A stretch of 33,851 nt of DNA from Candidatus Kapaibacterium sp. (lineage in GTDB: Bacteria > Bacteroidota > Ignavibacteria > Kapaibacteriales > UBA2268), in contig JAGOIG010000003.1 of NCBI GenBank assembly GCA_017995735.1, positions 1-33,851 of the forward strand. Direction: 5' to 3'. Below the pieces are notes generated by a model that saw only the letters and a program-made list of their open reading frames with translations, did not search any database and was not told the origin of the DNA. This document shows, piece after piece, positions 6,836-14,958 of the stretch; position 1 is the stretch's first letter, and every line of letters starts with the position of its first letter. Made by a program: the position numbers and the translations under genes.

Positions 6836-9800
6836 ATGGAAGATATAAGTTATTATAAAAAAACAGAAAAGAAGCTAAGTGCTACAAAAAGAAAAATGTA
6901 TCTGCTTGATGCATTAGCGGGTTTGTTTATTGCAATTGGAACTTTTGCATTAGCAACTACCATATTTTCCGTTCTTGAACATTTCGGAAATTTTTCATCA
7001 GCAGTGAGATTGGTTTTTTATGGGTTAATTTGGCTCAGTGCAATTGTACCTTTCGGGATTTTTAGCGTTCCATCATTATTAAAATTATTAGGTATCTCAA
7101 AAAGCATTCAATTTGACGAGCTTGCTTTGCGGATTGGTTGGTATTATCCCGATGTACAAGACAGATTATCAAATTCATTGCAATTAGTATCCAGAAGCAA
7201 ATCATTACAGGGAATTTCACGAAGCTTGATAGAAGCATCATTTCAAGAAGCGTATAAAGCATCAGAAGGCAAGGATTTCAACGTTATAATAGATAAAAAG
7301 AAATTCCAGCGGTCATTGTTTTATATGATTGGTGCATTATTATTGACAGTTGTGATTTTTGCAACATCATCAAATTCATTATTTTCAGCAATGAACCGCA
7401 TACAAAACTGGAACACATCATACACTCCACCTGCACCATACACATTGAAAATACAACCAAAATATCAAAAGATATTGAAGAACTCAAATCTACGCATTAC
7501 AGTAAAAGCGGATGGCGTTCCACCTGAATCAATCAAATTATATGTGAAGGAAGAAGCAAGCAATGAATATGATTCATATACATTACAATTAGATACATCC
7601 AATACATACAATTATTATTTTACAAACATTAAATCCACGTTTGAATTTTATGCAGAAGCTGATTGGCTTGGCAAACCTGTGCGAACAGATACAGGCAAAA
7701 TAGTAGTTTATGATAAACCTGAGATACGCTCAATCAATGGAGAGGTACATTTTCCATTATATACACATATAAGTCCGCGTCCAATTAATGAACAAAATGG
7801 CGACATTACAGCATTGCGTGGCTCGCAAGTCAATTTTCAAATATCGGCAAATAAAGAATTGCGTTCCGCAAAAATATACTTTTTGAATAGTACTAAAGAT
7901 TCCACTACAAAGAAAGATACATCTGTTATTTCGCTTGCGGTAAATAAAAATACTGCGTCAGGTTCAATGAGTATAATAAATTCGGGAAGCTATTATTTCA
8001 AAGTCTATGATAAAAATAATGAAGAAAATGAGCAACCTGTTCAATATGGCGTAATTGTGATGCAAGATGAGTATCCCGCAGTGCGATTAATTCAACCAAT
8101 GTATAACGTAAAATTAACCGATGATGCAATTCTACCAATGCAAATTGGTATAACTGATGATTATGGATTTTCGTATCTAAAATTATATTATAGATTAGCA
8201 TATTCTGAATTCTCAGAGCCAGATAAGGAATTTCGTTCGGTTAAAATTCCAATAATTTATAATGGTTTGAGTGTAGAAATACCATTTGTTTGGAATTTGA
8301 AGCAACTGGATATTGTACCAAATGATCGATATGAATTTTTTGTAGAAGTCGCAGATAATGATATAATATCAGGACCTAAGACTGCACGCTCGCAAATATT
8401 GACAGCAATTTTGCCATCCCTTGAAGATGTATTAACAGAAAACGAGTCAAAGCAAGAAAATATTCAACAAGATATAAACAAATTAACTCAAGAAGTATCC
8501 GATATTAAAAAGGATGCCGAAAATTTGCAACGTGATTTGCAAAAAAATCCAAATCAAAAGCAATTAAATTGGGAGCAGCAGAAAAAAGCAGAGGATATAC
8601 TTAAGAGACAAGAAAAGGTAATGCAAAAGATGGAGGATTTGCAAAAGCAATTAAGCCAATCAACGCAGGAAATGAATCAAAACAAATTAATATCGCAAGA
8701 GACATTGCAAAAGTATTTGGAATTGCAAAAGCTTATGAAAGAAATAAATTCACCTGAATTACAAAAATTGCAAAACAAAATCCAAGAAGCTTTGAAAAAT
8801 ATCTCAAAAGAAGATATGGAAAAGGCTTTAAAGAATTTTACTTTTAATGAAGAACAATTCAAACAAAGCATCGAAAGAACAATGAAAATACTGCAACGGC
8901 TTCAATTGGAGCAAAAAATAGATGCTCTCAATCGCCGAGCGGAAAAATTGCAAGAATCTCAAGAGGAATTGAAAAATCAAGCAAATCAGAAAAATCTTTC
9001 AAAAGAACAACAACAAGATATTGCAAAAAAACAAGAGCAGTTGCAAAAAGAAGTTCAATCAATCGATAAAGAGCTTCAGGAAATTGAGAAATTGATGAAT
9101 AAAGTTCAAGACGAAGATATGCCAAAAGCAGAATTAAAAGATGCCGAGCAAGCTTTACAATCTGAGAACACTCAGGAACAGATGCAGGAAGCATCAGAGC
9201 AAATGCAAAAAGGAAATCAAAACAAAGCATCAAATTCAATGCAAAAAGCTTCTAAAAATCTTGCCGATTTTAGACAAAAGATGCAAAAGCTTCGTGATGA
9301 AATGGCAAAACGGTCGTCAGAGGAAGCAATTCGTCAAATGCAAAAGGCGGTATCTGATATGATGGAAGTATCAAAGGACCAAGAGCAATTGCTTGAAAAA
9401 TTATCAAAAATCGATTATAATTCTGCTTTATTGCCACAATTGGGGCAAGCACAACAGAAGAACTTTGAAAATTTAATGCGTATAGCTCAGAGATTATCAG
9501 AATTAAGCGAAAAATCATTTGGCGTGACTCCACAAATGGCAGAAGAAATTTCATCAGCATTGCAAAATATGAATGAAGCAATGGAAAATTTTACTGATAG
9601 AAAAATTCCAAATATAACCAAAAGTCAGAAACAAGCGCTCGGAGATATCAATTCTGCCCTTGCTCAGATGCAAGAGATGCTTTCACAAATGAAAAAATCA
9701 AATGGAAGCTGTCCTAATCCTGGTGGAAGCGGGCAACCACAGCAAGGTTCAGGCGGAAACAGTGGCTTTTCTCAACGCTTGCAACAGTTAGCTGCTCAAC

Positions 9801-10333
9801 AACAAGCCATAAATGAAATGATGCGTCAAATGATGGAGGGAAATGGAAAAAATGGACAAAATGGTAATATATCACCTGAAGCACAGTCGCAATATCAAAG
9901 ATTGCAAATGGACCAGACACAAGCACAAAAAACAATAGATCAAATGTTACAGGAACAAAAGCAATTCTCAACTCCTGAGGGACAAAAATTAAAGAGCGAA
10001 CTCTTGGATTTGCAAAAGGAAATGAGGGAAAATATAGAGGATGTGAAGCAATATGGGGTGCGTCCCGAGGCTCTAAAGCGGCAAGAAAGGATTATGGTGC
10101 GATTGCTTGATTTATATAATTCAACAAATGAAAGGGATTTTGAGAATAGGCGTGAATCACGTTCAGGCGGTGTATTTAATTTGCAAAGCCCCGATGAAAT
10201 TGATTTTAGCAATCAAGAAACTCGCAAAGCTATTATAGACGACATTATGAAACAATCTGAAAAAGATTATACAATCGATTATCGAAACCTAATCAAAAGT
10301 TATTTTGAGCAATTAGATAAGAAAACGCAGTAA
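6836..10333 (+). CDS. DUF4175 membrane protein with long Gln-rich coiled coil
   Basis: 1165 residues. The N-terminal membrane module has helices at about 22-46, 58-78 and 161-178, followed by an Ig-like beta-rich region (about 195-520). Then comes a very long predicted coiled coil rich in Q, K, E and M (about 530-1090), broken by a Gly/Ser/Gln low-complexity patch near 955-980. This is the DUF4175 layout. The function is not established. The bulk after the third helix probably lies in the periplasm, where a coiled coil this long could span much of the envelope. The gene follows the DUF4159 gene by 12 nt and shares its promoter. Its stop codon directly abuts the stop of the convergent GT9 gene. 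Confidence 0.85.
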   Translation: MEDISYYKKTEKKLSATKRKMYLLDALAGLFIAIGTFALATTIFSVLEHFGNFSSAVRLVFYGLIWLSAIVPFGIFSVPSLLKLLGISKSIQFDELALRIGWYYPDVQDRLSNSLQLVSRSKSLQGISRSLIEASFQEAYKASEGKDFNVIIDKKKFQRSLFYMIGALLLTVVIFATSSNSLFSAMNRIQNWNTSYTPPAPYTLKIQPKYQKILKNSNLRITVKADGVPPESIKLYVKEEASNEYDSYTLQLDTSNTYNYYFTNIKSTFEFYAEADWLGKPVRTDTGKIVVYDKPEIRSINGEVHFPLYTHISPRPINEQNGDITALRGSQVNFQISANKELRSAKIYFLNSTKDSTTKKDTSVISLAVNKNTASGSMSIINSGSYYFKVYDKNNEENEQPVQYGVIVMQDEYPAVRLIQPMYNVKLTDDAILPMQIGITDDYGFSYLKLYYRLAYSEFSEPDKEFRSVKIPIIYNGLSVEIPFVWNLKQLDIVPNDRYEFFVEVADNDIISGPKTARSQILTAILPSLEDVLTENESKQENIQQDINKLTQEVSDIKKDAENLQRDLQKNPNQKQLNWEQQKKAEDILKRQEKVMQKMEDLQKQLSQSTQEMNQNKLISQETLQKYLELQKLMKEINSPELQKLQNKIQEALKNISKEDMEKALKNFTFNEEQFKQSIERTMKILQRLQLEQKIDALNRRAEKLQESQEELKNQANQKNLSKEQQQDIAKKQEQLQKEVQSIDKELQEIEKLMNKVQDEDMPKAELKDAEQALQSENTQEQMQEASEQMQKGNQNKASNSMQKASKNLADFRQKMQKLRDEMAKRSSEEAIRQMQKAVSDMMEVSKDQEQLLEKLSKIDYNSALLPQLGQAQQKNFENLMRIAQRLSELSEKSFGVTPQMAEEISSALQNMNEAMENFTDRKIPNITKSQKQALGDINSALAQMQEMLSQMKKSNGSCPNPGGSGQPQQGSGGNSGFSQRLQQLAAQQQAINEMMRQMMEGNGKNGQNGNISPEAQSQYQRLQMDQTQAQKTIDQMLQEQKQFSTPEGQKLKSELLDLQKEMRENIEDVKQYGVRPEALKRQERIMVRLLDLYNSTNERDFENRRESRSGGVFNLQSPDEIDFSNQETRKAIIDDIMKQSEKDYTIDYRNLIKSYFEQLDKKTQ

Positions 10334-11476
10334 TTAATTACTTTCACAATTTTTCATTTCATCTAATTTAGCAAGCGCCTTATTTGCAACAAATTCGGGA
10401 ATAATCGAGTTCATACATTCGAGTGTTTTTAGAGGGCAGTGGTTGCTACCGTGAATCTTACAAGGCCTACACCCCAATGATTCATTTTCAATAATTATAT
10501 CTTTTTCCCTAAAAGGTGCAAAACCAAAAATCGGCGATGTAGGACCGAAAATTGTCATAACGGGTGTTCCAACTAAATCAGAAAAATGAGTGGGTGCTGA
10601 ATCATTCGTAATAGTCAAATTAGCATATTTTAAAAATAGAATTGATTGAGATAAATTTGTTATCCCTGCTATTGATTTGCAATTTGTAGAATTATGAATT
10701 TCATTACATATTTCTAAATCTTCTTTGCCTCCAATCAATACAGGATCACAATTTTTATCTTGTAAAATTGAGATAAGCTCTGAAAAATATTCTGCATTCC
10801 AGCGTTTTGTTTTCCAGACAGACCCAGGGGCGACTGCTATAATTGGTTTTCTATTTTGAGAGAAATTTTTATGTTCTAATTTTAGAGATGAAGAATTTTG
10901 ATCAATGAGTTCAATGTTAATATCATTCTCATTTAAAATCGATTGCAAAGTAATTATATCTTTATCAGAAAAAATTAGATTTGGGTATATATCTTCTTTA
11001 TGAAAATTTGAAAAAGTTAATCCAAAAGGTTCAAGTAAAGAAAGCAAACGATCCACTTCGTGTAGTGCGGGGTGATAAACCACACGATAATTATAAGCAA
11101 GAATGCTATTTGAATTAATATTATAACCAATTTTAATAGGTGATTTAATTTTGCTTGCAAGCAAGCTTGTACGAAATGATCGATGAGGAGCTATAGTACA
11201 ATCTATATCAAGCTTATTAATTTGCTTTGAAATTTGATTTATACCTTTCAATCCCTTGTGTGCATCTCGTTTATCGAATTCAAGAACCTGCGTAATTGAT
11301 TCTGAAAGATGTGCAATTGAAGAAGCATTTGGAGTTGTGACGAAATATATATCAGTTTTTGGTAAAATCTGTTTGATAGCTTCAACAAGATAAAGCGTAA
11401 GGGTTACATCACCAAGAAACGCAGTTTGAATGAGAAGGATACGATTAACATTTGAAATATCAATTATTTTCTGCAT
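10334..11476 (-). CDS. Glycosyltransferase family 9 (heptosyltransferase-type, WaaF-like)
   Basis: GT9 enzymes add heptose or a related sugar to the LPS core from an ADP-activated donor at the cytoplasmic face. In the 380-residue protein, R-I-L-L-I-Q-T-A-F-L-G-D near residue 12 is the family's N-terminal motif. A-P-G-S-V-W-K-T-K-R-W follows in the middle, then T-N-D-S-A-P-T-H-F near the donor site and G-T-P-V-M-T-I-F-G-P-T-S-P. A C-terminal cluster C-R-P-C...C-P...C-M is also typical of this family. It overlaps the acyltransferase gene by 17 nt. The operon context (lipid A-type acyltransferase) supports an LPS role, but the exact sugar cannot be read from sequence, so I give no gene symbol. 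Confidence 0.88.
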   Translation of the reverse strand: MQKIIDISNVNRILLIQTAFLGDVTLTLYLVEAIKQILPKTDIYFVTTPNASSIAHLSESITQVLEFDKRDAHKGLKGINQISKQINKLDIDCTIAPHRSFRTSLLASKIKSPIKIGYNINSNSILAYNYRVVYHPALHEVDRLLSLLEPFGLTFSNFHKEDIYPNLIFSDKDIITLQSILNENDINIELIDQNSSSLKLEHKNFSQNRKPIIAVAPGSVWKTKRWNAEYFSELISILQDKNCDPVLIGGKEDLEICNEIHNSTNCKSIAGITNLSQSILFLKYANLTITNDSAPTHFSDLVGTPVMTIFGPTSPIFGFAPFREKDIIIENESLGCRPCKIHGSNHCPLKTLECMNSIIPEFVANKALAKLDEMKNCESN

Positions 11477-12371
11477 CTACATATTCTATTATATGTTTCC
11501 AACGGCGATGTTGCCAAACCCAGTGGTCGGGATATTGTCTTATTTTCTGTTCGAGGAAATCCGCATATCTTCGTGTAAGTTCATAAATGCCTTCCTTTGA
11601 GTTTTGCAAATCATCGTGTTTCAATTCATACATTTCAACTTTATAGGTAAAATCTTTTTGGCGAATCATAAAAGGCATAATAATTGGAACGTTGTACCGC
11701 AAAGCTAGACGTGCAGGTGCTTCATAAGTTGAAGTATATCTGCCAAAGAATGGGACGTAGACATCTTTATCTTTTGACGCGCTTTGGTCGGCAAGAATTG
11801 CAAGGATTTCTTTATTTTGCAAACTTTTAACAATTTCAAACGCAGAATTGTATGACGATATTAGTTTATTCCCAAAACGCATCCGCATTTTATTCAAAAT
11901 TTTATCAAGTTGAGCATTCGATTGAGGTTTTACAATAATGGTGGGTTTAATATCGAGATGCAATGCTACAGACAGAGCAAGAAGTTCCCAATTGCCAAAG
12001 TGGGCAGAAAGGAAAATAAGTCCTTTATTTTGATTAATTAAAGATTTTGTCAAATCAGCATTTTCAATTGATATTAAATAATTATAAATTGATTTTTTGG
12101 AAATAAAAATAAAGGCAAACATTTCGGCGAACACAATTCCAAGATTAGCAAAGCTTTGCTTGAATGTTTTTTCAATCCATTCTTTTGATTTATCGGGAAA
12201 AGCATAAGTGAGATTATCAAGAGTAATTTGCTTTCGGGAAGGAGATATTATCATTATTGAATATCCCAGCATTTTTCCAAAGTATCCTCTTGCTTTTCGA
12301 GGGAGTATAGCAGAAATAAGGCTAAGAAATAAAATGAAAATTGTGGAAATAGTGTTAAGTATAAACTTCAT
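11460..12371 (-). CDS. LpxL/HtrB-type lipid A late acyltransferase
   Basis: Transfers a secondary acyl chain onto lipid A (or a related lipid) at the inner membrane. The 303-residue protein has an N-terminal membrane anchor (about 5-24), the catalytic H-x4-E motif as H-F-G-N-W-E at 124-129, a D-Q-S-A-S-K segment near 191 and the hallmark C-terminal D-H-W-V-W-Q-H-R-R-W-K. All residues expected for activity are present. It overlaps the upstream GWxTD gene by 4 nt (ATGA) and the downstream GT9 gene by 17 nt, so all three are translationally coupled. This supports an outer-membrane lipid assembly unit. Whether it is an LpxL or LpxM equivalent cannot be decided. Confidence 0.9.
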   Translation of the reverse strand: MKFILNTISTIFILFLSLISAILPRKARGYFGKMLGYSIMIISPSRKQITLDNLTYAFPDKSKEWIEKTFKQSFANLGIVFAEMFAFIFISKKSIYNYLISIENADLTKSLINQNKGLIFLSAHFGNWELLALSVALHLDIKPTIIVKPQSNAQLDKILNKMRMRFGNKLISSYNSAFEIVKSLQNKEILAILADQSASKDKDVYVPFFGRYTSTYEAPARLALRYNVPIIMPFMIRQKDFTYKVEMYELKHDDLQNSKEGIYELTRRYADFLEQKIRQYPDHWVWQHRRWKHIIEYVDAENN

Positions 12372-13801
12372 CGAAGTTGATTGTTTTCTAATCCATTTGA
12401 TTCCAAGAAGTTTCTCTCTTTGACGTAATTATTATACCAATCGGGGTCATTTGGCTCACCTTTGAGATCTGAGTGAACGAGGATATAATTACCATATCCG
12501 ACCATATCAACAAAAATGAAATGAACACCACCTTGAATCTCGCCATAGAACCAATCCTCATACGGACGATTTTCTGCCCCTGCAGAATATCTATCCCGTT
12601 GGGTTGGTTCGCCATATTTCAAATAAATACGTCCACGGTCTGTGTTCCAGCCTGGATTTTTCTCTGTAAAAGTAAAGTACGTTTCTGCATATTTTATTCT
12701 TTCAAGATACTCCCCGCGGTCTTCATTATAAAATGTAGATGTATCAGAATCTCGTATTTTCCAAAAACGATATAAAAAACGTTGTCTTGCTTTGAGATCA
12801 GTCAATTTTTTCCATTGATCGACTTCAAAATTAGTCGCAATTGCTTTCGATTTCTTAAATTCTAATTCTGTTTGGTCATAAGATAATGCTGCAAATTCGC
12901 TCATTTCAAACAATTGATCTTCGGTAAACCCAGAATAATTTACTAACTTAGAATTTTTATTAAAATAATAGAATTTTTTGACATGATTATCATAAATTAT
13001 ATTATCATCTTTTGTATCAAGTAAAGAAACTTTTAAATAATATATGCCTGTCGATAAAAGGTCGAGCGGAATCGAGAAAATTTCAGATATTGCATCACTT
13101 TTTGGAATAATATTAATTGAAGATTTATTTACTTCCCGTTGAGCACCGTCAAGGATTGAGAAAGTTATTTTAACCGAATTTGGAGAAATCGTTTTTGCAT
13201 TATAAATTTCAAAATACAAATGTAAATTTGGTTCATCGGAATTATATTCACCTATGACATTTGGTAGTACATAATAATTACCCTTGATAAAAAAATGTCC
13301 TGAATTTTGATTAACTTTAGAGGCATCCTCAATTACTTGAGCAAGTTCTATTGAAGATAGTGTAATCGATTTTTCAGAGAAATTTTTAATCACAACTGAT
13401 GCTTTATCATTTGAATGATTATCGAGATTTTTGTCGTCATAAGCAGTTGTTAAAATGCTATATTCAGCAGGTTTGAGAAGAATCTTTTTTACACCATATA
13501 AATTATAGATATTGAATGTATCGGAGAGAGGCTTTATATTTGTATGTTTCCAACTCAATTCTTTTTTTTGACCATTATTTAGATTTTCAAATAAAATCGA
13601 AATATCAAGAATGCCAACTTGTTGAGAATCCACACGTTGATATGTTAGATTAGAATCTATAAATGTATAGTAAATTTCCAACAGAAGTGTATCTTTACTA
13701 TATTTAAATAAAGCAAAATCATAATTAATATTGATATTGCTTGAAAATAGAGGAACGGTTGAAAAGAGAACCGCAATTAAAAAAGTATATAATTTTTTCA
13801 T
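12368..13801 (-). CDS. Secreted GWxTD domain protein
   Basis: The GWxTD domain is a family found mainly in Bacteroidota, Ignavibacteria and some other lineages; function unknown. The 477-residue protein has an N-terminal signal peptide (hydrophobic 5-20), a beta-rich middle region, and a C-terminal domain with the diagnostic G-W-N-T-D at 384-388. The motif continues R-G-R-I-Y-L-K-Y-G-E-P and ends with aromatic-rich Y-E-D-W-F-Y and G-Y-G-N-Y-I-L-V-H-S-D. It overlaps the acyltransferase gene by 4 nt, so it is tied to LPS genes in this genome. It lies 105 nt after the PorV-family gene but is separated from it by a strong terminator, so it needs its own promoter in 13802-13868. Confidence 0.85.
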   Translation of the reverse strand: MKKLYTFLIAVLFSTVPLFSSNININYDFALFKYSKDTLLLEIYYTFIDSNLTYQRVDSQQVGILDISILFENLNNGQKKELSWKHTNIKPLSDTFNIYNLYGVKKILLKPAEYSILTTAYDDKNLDNHSNDKASVVIKNFSEKSITLSSIELAQVIEDASKVNQNSGHFFIKGNYYVLPNVIGEYNSDEPNLHLYFEIYNAKTISPNSVKITFSILDGAQREVNKSSINIIPKSDAISEIFSIPLDLLSTGIYYLKVSLLDTKDDNIIYDNHVKKFYYFNKNSKLVNYSGFTEDQLFEMSEFAALSYDQTELEFKKSKAIATNFEVDQWKKLTDLKARQRFLYRFWKIRDSDTSTFYNEDRGEYLERIKYAETYFTFTEKNPGWNTDRGRIYLKYGEPTQRDRYSAGAENRPYEDWFYGEIQGGVHFIFVDMVGYGNYILVHSDLKGEPNDPDWYNNYVKERNFLESNGLENNQLR

Positions 13802-13861
13802 TTATAAATAATAAAAACAATTTAATAATCGAAAGAAAGGAATAATTATTTTAAATAAAAA

Positions 13862-13890
13862 AATAAAAAGGGGAGGCACAAACCTCCCCT
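13862..13890 (-). terminator. Rho-independent terminator after the surface cassette
   Basis: AGGGGAGG (13869-13876) and CCTCCCCT (13883-13890) form a perfect 8-bp GC-rich stem with loop CACAAA. On the minus strand it is followed by a T-rich tail (complement of the A run at 13862-13868 and beyond). It lies 16 nt after the PorV-family stop codon. Confidence 0.88.
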
Positions 13891-13906
13891 AAACGAATAA
13901 TCAAAA

Positions 13907-14941
13907 TTATAATGACAAGCCTATTGTAAAGCGGTTGACAAGTCCTAGATCAAATGTTGGGGAAATTGCATAATCAAATCTGCCAATAAATCCTGGGCCA
14001 TCGTATTTGATACCAATACCCGCAGAAAAACCTGTCTCGTCATGGCCAAATAAATAGCCACCTCTTAATGATACAATATCGCCATATGTATATTCGATAC
14101 CTAATCCATATTGCTCAGGAACATCAGAATATGTAGTAAAATCAAATGCAGCTGTAAGAGCATGCTTATTGGCCTTCCAAACTGTAGAAGACAATCCAGC
14201 TCTAAATATTAAAGGATATGAATAACCATTTGAAATATACTCAACTTCTAATGGGTTAGCATCCATTGCGGTATATAATTTCTTGACATCTCTTAGAGAT
14301 TGTCCGCTAAATGTGGCTTCCGAGCCTAAATTATGTATCGAAAAGCCAATTTTAAGGCCTAGGAATCTTGTATCATAAAGAGTTCCAATATCGAATGCAA
14401 ATCCTGTTGATGAGACATTATAGATTGAATTACTAATATATTTTGCAGTCACCCCAAAGGAGAATTGCTCAGTCAAGAAACCGCTAAATGACAATCCTGC
14501 TGCAATATCAGAATTTTGATATTTGGTGCTCAATCCTTCGGGATAGGCAGTAGTCGTAACTTGTATATCTCCGCTGGATAATGAAATTAAATGAGCAGCG
14601 ATAGTAAAATCATTTCCTAATCCAAAAGAAACGGCAGCGAAATTATGAGTGTATCCAGCAAACCACTGCAAATATGAGAATTCAGCCGCTAAACCGCGTT
14701 GATATGCAAGCCCTGCAGGGTTCCAGTAAATCGAGCTTAGGTCATTTGCGACAGAGCTAAAAGCTGTCATCCCACTTCCACGGGCACCAATAGGTATTTT
14801 CAAAAATTGAGAGCCTGTAATTCCAACTTTATTATTGCCACCGCTCGATGTAGCAGTGGATGTCTCTCCTATTGCTAAAGCAAAATTTGTAGAACCTATA
14901 ATTAAACCAAAAACTACTATTAAATTTATTATTTTTTTCAT
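13907..14941 (-). CDS. PorV/PorQ-family outer-membrane beta-barrel protein
   Basis: Family of FadL-like barrels. PorV itself shuttles T9SS cargo from the translocon to the attachment complex, and paralogues serve other surface proteins. The 344-residue protein has a signal peptide (hydrophobic 4-23, A-L-A site). It then shows the family's N-terminal stretch F-L-K-I-P-I-G-A-R-G-S-G-M and N-D-L-S-S-I-Y-W-N-P-A-G-L-A, followed by about 14 alternating beta strands. AAAGGA is present 8 nt before the ATG. It is the last gene of a four-gene unit with a TonB receptor and two secreted proteins, and is followed by a terminator. A dedicated carrier or anchor for those proteins is likely but inferred; it need not be the core PorV of the cell. 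Confidence 0.85.
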   Translation of the reverse strand: MKKIINLIVVFGLIIGSTNFALAIGETSTATSSGGNNKVGITGSQFLKIPIGARGSGMTAFSSVANDLSSIYWNPAGLAYQRGLAAEFSYLQWFAGYTHNFAAVSFGLGNDFTIAAHLISLSSGDIQVTTTAYPEGLSTKYQNSDIAAGLSFSGFLTEQFSFGVTAKYISNSIYNVSSTGFAFDIGTLYDTRFLGLKIGFSIHNLGSEATFSGQSLRDVKKLYTAMDANPLEVEYISNGYSYPLIFRAGLSSTVWKANKHALTAAFDFTTYSDVPEQYGLGIEYTYGDIVSLRGGYLFGHDETGFSAGIGIKYDGPGFIGRFDYAISPTFDLGLVNRFTIGLSL

Positions 14942-14958
14942 ATTGTTTTTCCTTTAGT

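Noticed and set aside
8928-9581. Several 100-codon ORFs antisense or out of frame in the DUF4175 coiled coil
   Set aside because: Biased Gln/Lys/Met codons of the coiled coil suppress stops in other frames; these are shadows.
8440-10120. Tandem DNA repeat in the DUF4175 gene
   Set aside because: Recurring caa/aaa/gaa-rich words reflect coiled-coil composition; no exact repeat unit or constant period found.
11153-11170. Palindrome around GCTTGCAAGC inside the GT9 gene as a regulatory or transposon site
   Set aside because: Lies in the middle of an intact coding sequence and encodes ordinary residues; no target duplication or element ends.
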